64,000 bases of DNA from Dimorphilus gyrociliatus (Eukaryota > Annelida > Polychaeta > Dinophilidae): NCBI GenBank assembly GCA_904063045.1, contig CAJFCJ010000047.1, forward strand, positions 24,321 to 88,320. Reading direction: 5' to 3'. The notes beneath the pieces are model-generated. The model was not told the origin of the DNA. It saw nothing but the letters and a program-made list of their open reading frames with translations, and did no database searches. Positions 35,046 through 45,164 of the stretch are shown piece after piece (positions within the stretch are counted from its first letter, which is position 1; every line of letters begins with the position of its first letter). Both the position numbers and the translations under genes were made by a program.

Positions 35046-36945
35046 TTATGCTGGAGAGTAGATATGGGATGTCTGCATTAATAGATCAATTGATGTCAAT
35101 TTGTTCAACTTGAAATCATCCCATAAATCAAAAATTTTCTTTTGGATGTCAATATACTTTTTCTTTTGATGTTTGTAAATCCTTTTTTCTGACAGTAATT
35201 TCTCATAAACTGCAATCAACTCAGACTCTTTTTTTAGCTCATCAACCAGCATGTAAAAAGAACCTTTAGCAGGCAGCTTACTATTCATTCTTTGATGCCA
35301 TCCTTCACAATCATTATTGGTCCTAATAGACAAACCAAAAACTGACCAGTTATTTGGTTTCCATAATTTATTTTTGATCCAGTTTGTTTGGAAGTATTGC
35401 AGCAGGTCCAAAAATCTATTTTTTTCACAAAGTTCTGCATTTATGCTGTCAAATGTTGGTTGAATAATATGTGCTGGCAAGAATGGCAGAGCCATCAATT
35501 TTCTGAAATCTTTCCAATCATTTCCTTTTTCTTTGTATTTCTTTACATAGCCAAGAGCCTATTCAATAATATAAGTTATTTAATAGATAATGTTATATAT
35601 ATTTGAATGTAACTGACTTGTATTTTCCTGTATACTGCTTGTGTGAAATGAAATACACAACCTTGAAATTCAGTGAGGGATATACTTTTGATAATGCTTT
35701 CCATAGTCCTTTTTCAAAATCCATTGTAATTCTTTTTGGATGAAAATCATTGATAAGATTGTTGATATGCTACAAAAAGCAACTTTATTTATCATCACTT
35801 TTGAAGAGATAATATGAAATATTTACTTGAAATGCTTGTAAGTATGCTTTGGTATGCTTTGAAGTCAGAAAAATAAAAACAAGAGGAACTTGCTTCATAT
35901 CACCACTCTTCTTAACAAATGAGTGAATAGTGACAAGTTGATAAAATGGTTCTTTTACAATCTTGAAAGTACCATCAATGTACCAACAGTTGGATTTTGA
36001 TAATAAATTCAGCTGATGGTTTGTTGCAAAGATTAAAATTCTTTCTCCATTTTCACAAATATCTTTCTGCAAAAATTCATCAGGCAAAAATGTTTCATCT
36101 AAATTAAAGTTGTACACTTTAGGTTCCACTGGCCTAAACTTTTGTCTATTTGAGTTTGCCATTCTCTTCAAATAGTTGATATCAGGAAGACAAGTTGCAT
36201 TGGGTTCATAGGATAGAAGAACTTTTTCAGCAATGCTTCTTCCAGATGTTTGATTATCACTTCTGCAAACAATTTTCAAATCTGTTTTCACTTTAATATC
36301 CACTTCTAAATTCTTTTTTCTGTTGTGATTATGTTCCAAATTGCCTTTGAGAAATAAATTTCCATTTTGTCTTATTCTGGCCACACATCTTTTCTTCTTA
36401 CTTCTCACACTGCACACCCAAATAGTACTTGATGGTGTTTTATGTTTAACAACAAAAGAATATCCATCATTCAGTAAAATGTCATGTCCCTTTCTACTTC
36501 CTCCTTTTACAATCTCAAAATCACTTTTTGTGGATGATTCACAATATTCTTCAGCATTCTCTTCAACTTCCTCCAAAGAGTCTAGGTCCATTGATTGGCA
36601 TTCTGAAAGAACATGATTTTCATCCTCCAATATTGATTCCTCAACTGCAGCAATCTTATTTCTTTCATCAATAAAGCTTTCTTCAGAATTTACTTTGAAT
36701 TGATGAATTTCCAGATTAGTTAACTTCTTGAGCATGACAGTACATTTTCTTTTGTTACAAGGTTTGCAAATTGGTATGTTATGTGTTTCTATAAGAATAT
36801 GTTAAAAAATATAATTACATGAAAGCTGATTAAAGAGTTACATACCTGTGCATTTCCTATGAATAAGATTCTTACAAAGGCTGCATTTCAAATATTTTTG
36901 CCTTCCATAAATTGTTGAATGACAATTGTGACATTTGAAAGCCAT
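35046..36945 (-). CDS. Inner PHD-FLYWCH-MULE transposase, one apparent frameshift
   Basis: Exons 36945-36846, 36788-35827, 35769-35618 and 35558-35046, with 57-59 nt introns, encode about 575 aa. The PHD-like finger starts at the ATG (CHNC, CSLCKNLIHRKC, then CKPC). An acidic region follows, then FLYWCH (FEIVKGGSRKGHDILLNDGY, IWVCSVRSKKKRC, LEHNHNRKK). The DDE core has Asp in CWYIDGTFKIV, Asp in TMDFEKGLW, and Glu in RTNNDCEGWHQR. Exon 3 is 152 nt, where the outer element has 153: one base is missing near 35667, before the C-H motif GCVFHFTQA. That is either a disabling frameshift or a sequence error. Every other exon is open. It is expected to act in the nucleus, binding its iterated TIRs and transposing them. 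Confidence 0.88.
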
Positions 36946-37417
36946 TTTTTAATCTTCAATCAAATGTAGATGGTTATCTAAAAATATTTCCAGTTATCAA
37001 TAAATTTCCTTTCCAAATATTCAAAATGGCTGAAATTTTATTTATGAAAAATATTCAGCTTTTTCACAATTGAAGATAGTATATTACATCAAAATATCAT
37101 GAATCAACAATCTCAATGATTAGATATAAATACTCACTTCTGTTGAAGCTTCCAAGAAGAACTTTGTCCAAATTTATTCAGTAAATATAGCTTTACTTTT
37201 GCAAGGATAAATATTCCAAGTGAAAGTTTATTTAATAACACTATCACTATTAAAATGGCTGCTATTTCACTTTCAACAACATTTTCTTTTAAAGTAGTAA
37301 TTTAATATTGATGGGATATGTATTCTATTTAATATCTGCATTCTATCAAATCAATATATTAACAAATATATAATGAAGGAACAGAAGGAAAAAAGGGTGT
37401 CAATGTACATGTTTATT

Positions 37418-37583
37418 CAAAAATTCAAAAATAAAATAAATATAAAAATAGGGTGCGAACGTACCTGGGTACGTTCGCACCCGCCCAGGGTACGTTCGCA
37501 CCCGCCCAGGGTACGTTCGCACCCGCCCAGGGTACGTTCGCACCCGGGTACGTTCGCACCCAGGTACGTTCACACCCGACCCC
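37418..37583. repeat. Right iterated TIR, inner MULE
   Basis: One direct GGGTGCGAACGTACC then six inverted GGTACGTTCGCACCC units, three of them joined by the spacer GCCCA. It is longer than the left TIR, so unit number varies between the ends of one element. Confidence 0.9.
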
Positions 37584-37592
37584 TAGAATTTG
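37584..37592 (+). repeat. 9-bp target-site duplication, right copy
   Basis: TAGAATTTG. Its first three bases are the 3' splice site used by the last exon of the outer transposase. Confidence 0.9.
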
Positions 37593-38299
37593 GGATACAC
37601 ACAACAATATAATATGGAAAAGAAGAAGGCAGGACTGCTGAAACAAGTTTTGGCATTACCTTTTCTTCCAGATGAAGCCATTCTAAACAGTTTCTACATG
37701 CTAAAAGATGAGGCCTTTGAGAGAAATGAATTTTTGGATTTTTTCCAATACATTGAAAGTACTTGGATTAAGCATTCAATTTGGACACCAAATTGTTGGT
37801 CTGTATTTGGTCTTGCCATCAGGACCAACAATGATGTTGAAGGATGGCACAGAAGAATAAATGAAAAGACTCCTGCAAAAGGGTCATTTTATATGCTCAT
37901 AGATATTTTAAAACAGGAATCAAGTCTTATTCCAGTTGTAGAGAAACTTCTATCAGAAAAAAGGCTAAAGAAGTATCAGAAGAAAAGTGTCATCCAGAAG
38001 CAGAAGCAAGTATTTGCTGTTTGGGATGAATACAAATTGGGAATGATTACATCTGCTGTCCTCTTGCAGAAGATTGCATTAATCTATTCAAAATAATTCT
38101 CAGTGTCTTAACATACTTTATACTTTATTCTAGTAACTTTTAAACTTTGTATAACATTCTTAGCTTTTTTCATTTTTAATACATTTTAATAAACATATAT
38201 TCATTATTAATTATTATATTCTCAGTATATTGCCATTGGTTCCCAAAATAGAGCAATCTTTTTTAAAATTCAAATATCTTTTCCCACTACTTGTTTTTC

Positions 38300-38421
38300 C
38301 CAACCTTGGGACATTTTTTCCTAACCTTGGGACGTTTTTTCCCACACTGGGACGTTTTTTCCCACCCTGGGACGTTTTTTCCCAGGGACGTTTTTTCCCA
38401 AGGATGTTTTTTCCCATACTC
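38300..38421. repeat. Right iterated TIR, outer MULE
   Basis: Six GGGACGTTTTTTCCC-type units, the inverse of the left TIR units. The terminal unit reads GGATGTTTTTTCCCATACTC, diverged from the expected GACCCC end. Confidence 0.85.
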
Positions 38422-38511
38422 TTTTCAACTTATTTGCTTTTTTAAGTTAAGTTTCTTAGTTATAGACTTTTTCAATTACTGTATATTATAGTTATAGTAC
38501 TTTTTTTAATA

Positions 38512-39509
38512 ATGGTGTGGAGTAAAGATATCAGAGAGCTTGTAGTCACAAAATATGCAGAAATAAGGAAATTAAGGGCCACAGCAAGGGTTTTAGGAAT
38601 GGCATCATCATCAGTAAGAAACATCATCAACTATAAAGAGCCAGAGCAAGACAATAGACAATATAAAAGAAGCTTTCAGACAGAGAGATAGCCAGAATGA
38701 AAAGGATCATCAAGAAGCTGAAAGATAATAAGGAAAGAGTGACAGCAGCAAAGGTTTTGAAAGAATTAGAAGTAGATGTAAGCATTAGAACCATTCAGAG
38801 GGAGCTAAAAAGGCAAAATTTCAAATACCAAAGAATCAGGCAAAGAACAGATCTCACCTCTAAAGATTGTAACCAGCGAAAAGAATATTGCCTCAAAATG
38901 ATTAGTGATAATCTAGACTGGTCTAGAGTAATTTTCACCAATGAGGCTAGATTCTCACTAAGTGGACCTGATGACTTTAGGACCTGGACCAACAATAGCC
39001 AAGAGGACTTTAGGGTGACGAAAAATATGGGAAGAGGTGGAGTATTGGTCTGGGGGTTGATCACATCTGATGGCGTATTCGAAGTATGGAGGATAAAGAA
39101 AAGATTAAATGCAGAAATTTATAGCTCCTTCATTGTGGAACATGTTCTTCCTGTTATAGAAGAGATTGAGGCAAAAATGGGCAGGAAGTACATCTTCCAG
39201 CAAGATAATGCTGGCTTACATACAGCAAGAGCAACAGCAAGGGCCTTTAAAAAAAATGAAATTAAGACCATTGATTGGCCAGCAAGGAGCCCCGACCTGA
39301 GCCCAATCAAAAACATGTGGCACCTAACAAAAACAATGGTCTACTATTGGCCACAGTTTGAGTCAGAGGATGAATTATGGGAAAAAATTAAACAGTGTTC
39401 CTATGAGCTCATAAAGAAGAATCCAGAGTTGCTTCCAAATTTGTATGATGGAATGGGCCATAGGATTAGTAAATGTATCGAAAGGGAGGGTTGGCACATA
39501 CAAAGATAA
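38512..39509 (+). pseudogene. Tc1-type transposase, catalytically substituted
   Basis: ATG at 38512 opens an N-terminal helix-turn-helix (WSKDIRELVVTKYAEI, ATARVLGMASSSVRNII). A frameshift near 38680 moves to the long frame, which ends at 39509. That frame has the second helix-turn-helix (VTAAKVLKELEVDVSIRTIQ) and the DDE-like core. The first catalytic position is FTNEARF (family FTDE), the second QQDNAGLH is normal, and the third is SPDLSPIKNMW where the family has PIE-N-W. Two of three metal-binding residues are therefore replaced, D to N and E to K, both explicable by G-to-A changes. Inactive. Confidence 0.88.
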
Positions 39510-39604
39510 AGAAAATTTGAACTCAAAAGATTATGTGCCAATAATCATGTTGTTTGGCCAAATAAGAAAAAAAATTGTAAAACAATAGTAATTTTTATAA
39601 AAAA

Positions 39605-39725
39605 AAAATATGTAAAAACTTACCTAAATGCTTTCTGAAAGAAACTTATATAATATTCCAGGTTTAATCTATAATTTAAGACTGAGAAAATAAAAATAAT
39701 AATCTTTCTTCATAATGAAAAAGAC
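39605..39725. repeat. ~120-bp dispersed repeat, copy 2
   Basis: Matches 10315-10440 over most of its length in the same orientation, including AATAATCTTTCTTCATAATG. Confidence 0.65.
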
Positions 39726-39917
39726 ATGTATGATTAGTCAGCTTGAAGGCTCATCTGTAATTACCAATAAAGGTTTGGCCAAGTTATAATTTTATTAGCC
39801 TTCCTAAATGTTGAACCTTGTAACATCCTGTTACTAAACATAAATATGAACTACACATTTCAGCAACTGTAAAGTGATGATTGGATGTCAGAGGCAAACC
39901 TCAAAGTATATAAATCC

Positions 39918-40722
39918 TGGGATCAACAGAAGTTGCCCAGGACAGAAGTCGCCCAGAAATAGGCAGAAGTCACCCACTACCCATGGCAGAAGTTGCCCAG
40001 GACAAAGACAGAACTCGCCCTGTGCACTTATTAAAATTCTATAAATAGACAAAGTTAAACAAAGACTATTTTTTTCTTGTACATTTTAAACATACAGTTG
40101 AAAGTTATATCATACAATGCATTCTCATTTAAGAAAGGAAAAGACATTCTACTCTATAATGGATTTGCATTCAATGTAAAGTTTATGAAAGACAGCTATA
40201 CCTTATGGAGATGCAGTGTTCGCAATAAAAAGAAAATATGTCCTGCTACAATTAAACAAAAGGGTTTAACATTTATTGAAAGCACAATGGAACATTGTCA
40301 TGAAAAAAAATAGCCTCTCAATGGAAATTAAAACAAGAACAGACTTGAGAGAAATATGTTTATTTGATTTAAAGTCATCAGGAAAAGTTATTGCTGAAAC
40401 TGTACTGTTGGACTACAGCAAAAGAGTTGAACAACTTCCTAAACTGGAAAATTTACAGTGCCTAGTTAATTTGACAAGACAAAAGATTCGCCCAATTGAA
40501 CCACAAACATTAAATTTTGATCTAAATATGGCATTTATACCAGATGGTTTCCTTCAAAGAGATTTCTATAATGAAAAGGAAAGAATAGTAATGTTTGCAT
40601 CAATGAAGCAATTGGAATTGCTAGCAAAGAGCAAGGTATGGTATATGGATGGAACTTTCAAAGTGGTAAAACAACCTTTTTACCAACTATTTTCAATACA
40701 TTCATTATGTTTTCCTACATAA
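39918..40722 (+). mobile_element. Third MULE family, left end and truncated transposase
   Basis: The left terminus GGGATCAACAGAAGTTGCCC starts an array of GGCAGAAGTYGCCC-type units (39918-40024). The array is followed, without a PHD exon, by a FLYWCH segment (KGKDILLYNGFAFNV, LWRCSVRNKKKICPA) in one frame. After a shift in the A-run near 40308, the frame continues with RTDLREICLFDLKSSGKVIAE and the first catalytic Asp in VWYMDGTFKVV. The sequence is lost at 40722. An internal deletion has removed the PHD exons, and the second half of the DDE core and the right end are missing. Confidence 0.78.
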
Positions 40723-40799
40723 CTGGTGAAACATCTACAATCATCTGTATCAATGCATAATCCTCTATTGAAGCAAATCCCTTTGCAAAATGCAATAAG

Positions 40800-41095
40800 G
40801 AAGTGCATTTCACAAGCTTGTCAGTTTCAGTTTTAGTTCAGTTAAGTTCTAGCTTGTTTAGAGCTAGAAACTCATTTACTCAATAAATATTCTTTGGATG
40901 AAATGTTGGTGTTTTATTGGTTAATTTCTTGCTAAATTTCATTTATTGAGACTACTTGTGGACAAAATTGAATGGTTCTGTTTGTGTGAGTACTTTGGAA
41001 GATTGGTACATGATTGGAAAAGATGAATTTAATTGTGACAAACCAGAAGTTCCTACATTTACAATACAACAAAGTACACTAGGGATCAGTGAGAC
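40800..41095 (+). repeat. gypsy LTR 3' part plus leader, copy d
   Basis: GCTAGAAACTCATTTACTCA with AATAAATATTC (polyadenylation-like signal), TGGTGTTTTATTGG, then the leader TTGTGACAAACCAGAAGTTC and ACAATACAACAAAGTACA as found before gag at 29.69 kb. It aligns with 51.95-52.19 kb. LTR followed by leader means the 5' end of another, otherwise missing, element. Confidence 0.7.
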
Positions 41096-41420
41096 TCTAA
41101 TGGTAATCCAACTTATGTTTTAATCTTAGAATGAGGGCACTCTCCCTCTCCACAAAAACCAGTAAAATTTCCTGTAAAGTCCAGAGAATTGACTACAAAA
41201 TAATAATTTAATCTCCAATCAAAACAAATTTTTGGGCTCATTCAGCTATTAAAAAAGATTTATTATTTAACCAATTAAGAAGGAAATTTAAAAGTTTATC
41301 AATTGTACTACATTACTGAGGTTCATTAAGTTTTCAACCTTTTTTTTTAGTAAATCATTTATTTGTAGATACTGAGATACTTGAAATGATTACAAAATTT
41401 GGTGGAAGTTAGTGAAATAA

Positions 41421-41660
41421 CTAACCCCTTTTACTCCTGATATTTTTGGTAAATATTCTCCATTGTTGTTCTGATTGATACCTCTCTTCACAACTGTAAA
41501 AGTCTAGTGAGACATTCTGTTGAACACCAACATTTATAGCTGATTTAGCAAATGAGAGAAATTTCATTCTTAATGGGACATGTATAAAGCATAACAAAAT
41601 GATTGTCTTTATCATACTCTATGTCACATACACTATTACAATACTGTTTCATTACAAAAA
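41421..41660 (-). other. Possible cysteine-bearing exon
   Basis: One frame reads YCNSVCDIEYDKDNHFVMLY then TCPIKNEISLIC and a stop. This is secreted-protein-like in composition and lies 3' of the Ig gene on the same strand. Linkage is unproven. Confidence 0.25.
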
Positions 41661-41914
41661 TGTAGATATTCGTTACAATTTTTTATGTTGTATTGGGTTA
41701 AAGTTTTTGTCATTGAAATCAAATGAAAAGAATATGATTATAAAAAGAAATCAAGGAAAATTTTTTTATCTATACTAAATTGAGGCTAAAACTTAAAATA
41801 GATATGAAAAATATCATTGCAACATCTGATTTTATCAATGTTCCTCCTAGAAAAAATAAATTATTTCAGATGAATAAAATAATATAAAAAAAAAGACATT
41901 TAAAAGAGCTTACC

Positions 41915-43288
41915 ACCAATGAAATGAACTGTTTTGGTAATTTTAGCTGTCACTCCATCAATTTTGTTCATAGCTGTACACTCATAAAAATTATTTTTAC
42001 CAGCCCAACTCTTTTCAACAACCAAATTGGCACTGTTTGCTACAACCATTGTAGAATTTAACTTTAATATAAAAAAAGAAAAAAAATCAATAGATTATCC
42101 CTTAATCCCTGTTGTTGTTTCTTTACTTTTCTCCACTCATAATTGGGTAAAGGATTACCGGATGCTACACATTCAATTGATTTTCCAACATCTACTCTAA
42201 GTGGGCCTGAGTAAGGCTTTTGTTCAGGTATTGTTCTTATATCCCGGACACTATCTAAACATGAATTGATTTTGATAGGAAAAATATACATATATATATA
42301 TATATATTCATATTTATTCATATTTACAAAAGATCCTCAATGGTTTCCTTTTGCTGTCAAGAGTAATATTTTTATGATTATCATAAAACAAGCTTACTCT
42401 ACAGGAATAGTTGTAATTATCAATGTCTGGCTTTGCAACAATATAGCCAACATCTACCAGTTTATCATGATATTTTATAAAAGAACGATGGGAAATATGA
42501 AACCGTACACCATTCTTCAAATATAATATCTGTACACTTAAAGCACCGGTTACTTCCATTGTACATGTGAAATTCATTGTGACATTTTCATAAATGGTGT
42601 CATTGGGGAAAATTTCAAATACAGGATTGGTATCTTTATTTAAAAAGTACTCTAGTTTTTACAATGTTATGAATGAATAATAAATAATCCTTACCATAAA
42701 CTAAAACAGGTACAATGCAAGTTATAGTAGTGTTTTCACCAACAATATAAGCATGATACTCATCACCATCACTCTTCATTTCAAACATATTCAAAATAGT
42801 AGAGTTATACAACTATATATATTTAAACTTACTTACTTTCTTGATATCCTTTAACTCAAATAGATAATTTGTACTTTCTTCATTTGGGCTGACTACCCAT
42901 CTGTTTTCTAAGCTTGAATGAAGGTTGGGAGTTTCATAAATTAATTCACCAGTACTTCTCTTTAGTATTAAACCTCTCTTCTCTGAAAGAGAAACATTTA
43001 AATTCTAATTATTTTTAAGCTTTTAGAAAAATTTTAATAGAAAAAATAATCTTTACCACTTAGACTAAATGAAATAAATTCCTGATGTCCAACTCTGAAA
43101 ACTTTCCTGCTAGGACAGTGAGTAAAGGTGACTATAATTTAAAGAGGGAAAAGAGCCATTATTTAGTTATATCTTGTATAAATAGCACACTAATTTCGAT
43201 TTATACCTGATAAAGATAAAGAAGTACAACTTAACAAGATCAGTATGGTTATCAATTTCTCTGCAATTGTCATCATTACCACTGGCAT
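41915..43288 (-). CDS. Secreted/surface immunoglobulin-domain protein, multi-exon, partial
   Basis: The signal-peptide exon starts at ATG 43288 (MPVVMMTIAEKLITILILLS). Following exons give VTFTHCPSRKVFRVG, then KRGLILKRSTGELIYETPN.. FELKDIKK, then EYHAYIVGENTTITCIVPVL. An exon around 42640-42330 follows (NDTIYENVTMNFTCTMEVTG..DNYNYSCRVSLFYD), an Ig-like domain with paired cysteines. An I-set type domain is next (RVDVGKSIECVASGNPLPNYEW, about 42255-42110, closing with NFYECTAMNKIDG at about 42060-41915). Introns are short. The donor after HFIGG at 41915 implies more exons downstream that I could not place. Cell-adhesion or recognition function is likely. Confidence 0.72.
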
Positions 43289-43761
43289 GCTCTTGCTCTC
43301 TCTCACTCTAGTTTTGCTCTTTTATATTAATATTTCTTGCCATATAGGAAATTACTACTCATGGTAAAAAAAAATACTCCACTTGTCATACAATAAATAA
43401 CAGATAAGTTAGCAACAATTTTAATCATTGGCATTTTTTTATAATATTTAAGATAAGATAAGAAATTTTCAATAAGCAATAAATTGTTAGATAATAGATA
43501 TCTCTATAAATATGTCATACATTAAGAAAGTAGGAGGGGAATTAGAGCACATATGTTTCTAATACTAAAAAGAAAAAAGATGTGTATTCATTGAAACAAA
43601 ATATTTGTCTATTAAATAAAGATAAAGAATGCATCATATATAATTATCATCCCACTCTCTTTCTCTCTTTCTCTTAAAAAATCATATTTTCCCAGTACAG
43701 TTCATTTTTCAAACAGTTATGCTTCTTAGAATGAAAACAGTACTCATTCTACTCAAACCAT

Positions 43762-44338
43762 TCAACAAATAATCCTGATTGAAATTTTCTTGTCCAGGAA
43801 AACTATTTTGCCCTGTGGAGAATTTATCTCACACAAGATAAGAAATACCTTCTTTAGTGAACCTGATTCTTTAACTAAATCAATACCAAAAACAAGATCT
43901 ACAATACCAGCACTTAGAATCCAGAAACAAGCTGCTTTCTCATTTCCCTTATATTCAACATCAAGTAAGACTTTCTTTTCCATTTCAATATATTGACCAT
44001 TTAACATGAATATATATATTTTCAATTTTGATTTTACTTTAACAATATCTACATGAGGAAGTTCTTTTAAGAGATTGATTTTGTGTAATCACATTAACAT
44101 TAGAACCAGAATCAAAAATAGCGAGACAAGCAAACCTATTAGTTTTGACTTCTCTTTCATCCAAACCATTCTTATGTGTACTATTCCAAGCAAGATTTGT
44201 TGGTTTCCTTGTTTCTTCTATCTTTGAATCGACTGATGTGCAATATGTGGAAATATTGCCTGATTCTTTCAAATTTATGTTTTTGTCTATCACCATTATT
44301 ATAGTTTTTATACTTTGATTCGTCTTCAAATCTTCCAT
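43762..44338 (-). pseudogene. Retroelement aspartic-protease fragment
   Basis: The frame at 44338-44042 contains CLAIFDSGSNVNVITQ, a retropepsin active-site loop with DSG, preceded by a polar gag-like tail. In the next frame (44025-43762) YIEMEKKVLLDVEYK and VDLVFGIDLV fit the rest of a protease (the FGID step corresponds to LGCDF in the 30.8-kb element). It is a different lineage from the gypsy at 29.6 kb, dead and isolated. Confidence 0.6.
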
Positions 44339-44355
44339 TTCTAAAAAATTTCTTT

Positions 44356-44819
44356 TTTTGCTGATTTATCTCTTATCCCAATCTTTTACTATTTCAATGA
44401 ACTCATCCACAGAAATCTTCAGATTTAAAAAGAATATCTGCAAAATCTTGAGGTGCTGGAATGATTATACTGGAAAAGGATGGAGATATGTTTGCGAAGG
44501 TCTCCATAATTCATCAAGCTCTTTACAGAATGTAGATCTTCATAAATGCAATATGAAAGAAAGTGAAAGCCTAGATTTAGGAAATCTGTTATGGTCTTGT
44601 TCCAGATTAGAAACAGTTAATATGGGATGGAATAGACTCATACAATTAAATGTCATACAAGAAGGACTTACTAAATCATGTAATTCTTTGAAGTATATCA
44701 ATATTTTAAAACTGAAACTCGAAAGATATTCTGACGCTTACTTAAACACAACATTACCAGGAGCTGTAATAATTGCCAATACTCCTACTGGAATAAATCT
44801 GATATACATGATATTCTAA
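44356..44819 (+). pseudogene. Leucine-rich repeat fragment related to the 24.3-kb array
   Basis: The frame holds two to three RNI-type repeats: GKGWRYVCEGLHNSSSSLQN, VDLHKCNMKESESLDLGNLL, WSCSRLETVNMGWN, then CNSLKYINIL. The unit order is that of the 57-residue repeat at 24.3-26.1 kb, but it is diverged. The first ~40 residues do not resemble an LRR and there is no array beyond. It may be a truncated gene copy. Confidence 0.5.
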
Positions 44820-44829
44820 TTCTAGTGGG

Positions 44830-45154
44830 CTAGGGTTGCTCTTGGCTAATTAACACAGAATTTTGTTCTTCCTGATCTTCCTGCTCATTGTCATAAAAAA
44901 TATTTTTTATTTCTCCACAAAGCTCATCAGCTATTATTTCAGTTGATTCAGGTCCAAAAATTTTAATTTTAAAAAAATGTAGTAACTTTTCTATTTCTTG
45001 CCAATTTTCCATTGCTTGTAGCAATGGTTTCAAAATTGTTGTTTACATAATTTTTATATACTCTAAAAATATATTTCAACTGTAGCATCAGGTTGGCTCT
45101 ACTGAAATTAATAAATGTTGGGCTGATTTTTTTTCCTTTGGGTAGCTCAACCAA
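44830..45154 (-). other. Unassigned short frames downstream of the receptor
   Basis: Two overlapping-frame stretches (PTFINFSRANLMLQLKYIF; then ENWQEIEKLLHFFKIKIFG with an acidic end DNEQEDQEEQ). A good acceptor TTTTTCTTCTTTTCTAG lies at 45168, so one may be a 3' exon. I do not recognise the sequence. Confidence 0.25.
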
Positions 45155-45164
45155 CTATGCATCT

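Larger units (their letters stand above)
34835..37583 (-). mobile_element. Inner MULE transposon, nearly intact
   Basis: 2749 bp bounded by the 9-bp duplication TAGAATTTG. The left TIR (34835 to about 34965) has four direct units of GGGTGCGAACGTACC plus one inverted. The right TIR (about 37418-37583) has six inverted units plus one direct, then ends GACCCC. The TIRs also share the internal stretch TATTTTTATATTTATTTTAT. The transposase is on the minus strand. Both ends, the duplication and the gene are preserved, so this is the youngest insertion of the nest. Confidence 0.92.
33344..38096 (+). pseudogene. Outer PHD-FLYWCH-MULE transposase, frameshifted and interrupted
   Basis: Exons 33344-33445, 33502-33588, 33642-34570, 34625-34777 and 37587-38096. 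Exons 1-2 form a PHD finger: CCINC, CNDCQDYVHAKC, then CNNC and CSLC. Exon 3 has acidic sequence, then a FLYWCH finger (F.II.GGSQKGKDILTNNGY..WRCSVRNKNIQC..HEHNH) and the first catalytic Asp (VWYLDGTFK). Exon 4 holds the second Asp (VVDFELGIW) and the C-H motif GCVFHWTQA. Exon 5 holds the catalytic Glu in RTNNDVEGWHRR. Single-base frameshifts occur near 33350, 34040, 34270 and 34530, so it is inactive. The inner transposon lies in the last intron, exactly at its 3' splice site. By family knowledge it would cut and paste DNA at the TIRs. Confidence 0.85.
32836..38421 (+). mobile_element. Outer MULE transposon with iterated terminal inverted repeats
   Basis: Left end GGGGTCGGGAAAAAACGTCC, then further GGGAAAAAACGTCC units (five units in 32841-32935). 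The right end (about 38305-38421) has six units in inverse orientation, GGGACGTTTTTTCCC, the last slightly degraded. It encloses a PHD-FLYWCH-MULE transposase gene on the plus strand, itself split by the inner element 34835-37583. Minus that insertion the element is about 2.84 kb. No matching 9-bp target duplication is visible: the left flank is gypsy pol and the right flank is unrelated. Confidence 0.85.

Noticed and set aside
37451-37583. Regular repeats with short spacers that could suggest a CRISPR array
   Set aside because: Units are 15-16 bp with 0-5 bp spacers, are inverted at the other end of the element, and bound a transposase gene with a 9-bp target duplication; the host is an animal.
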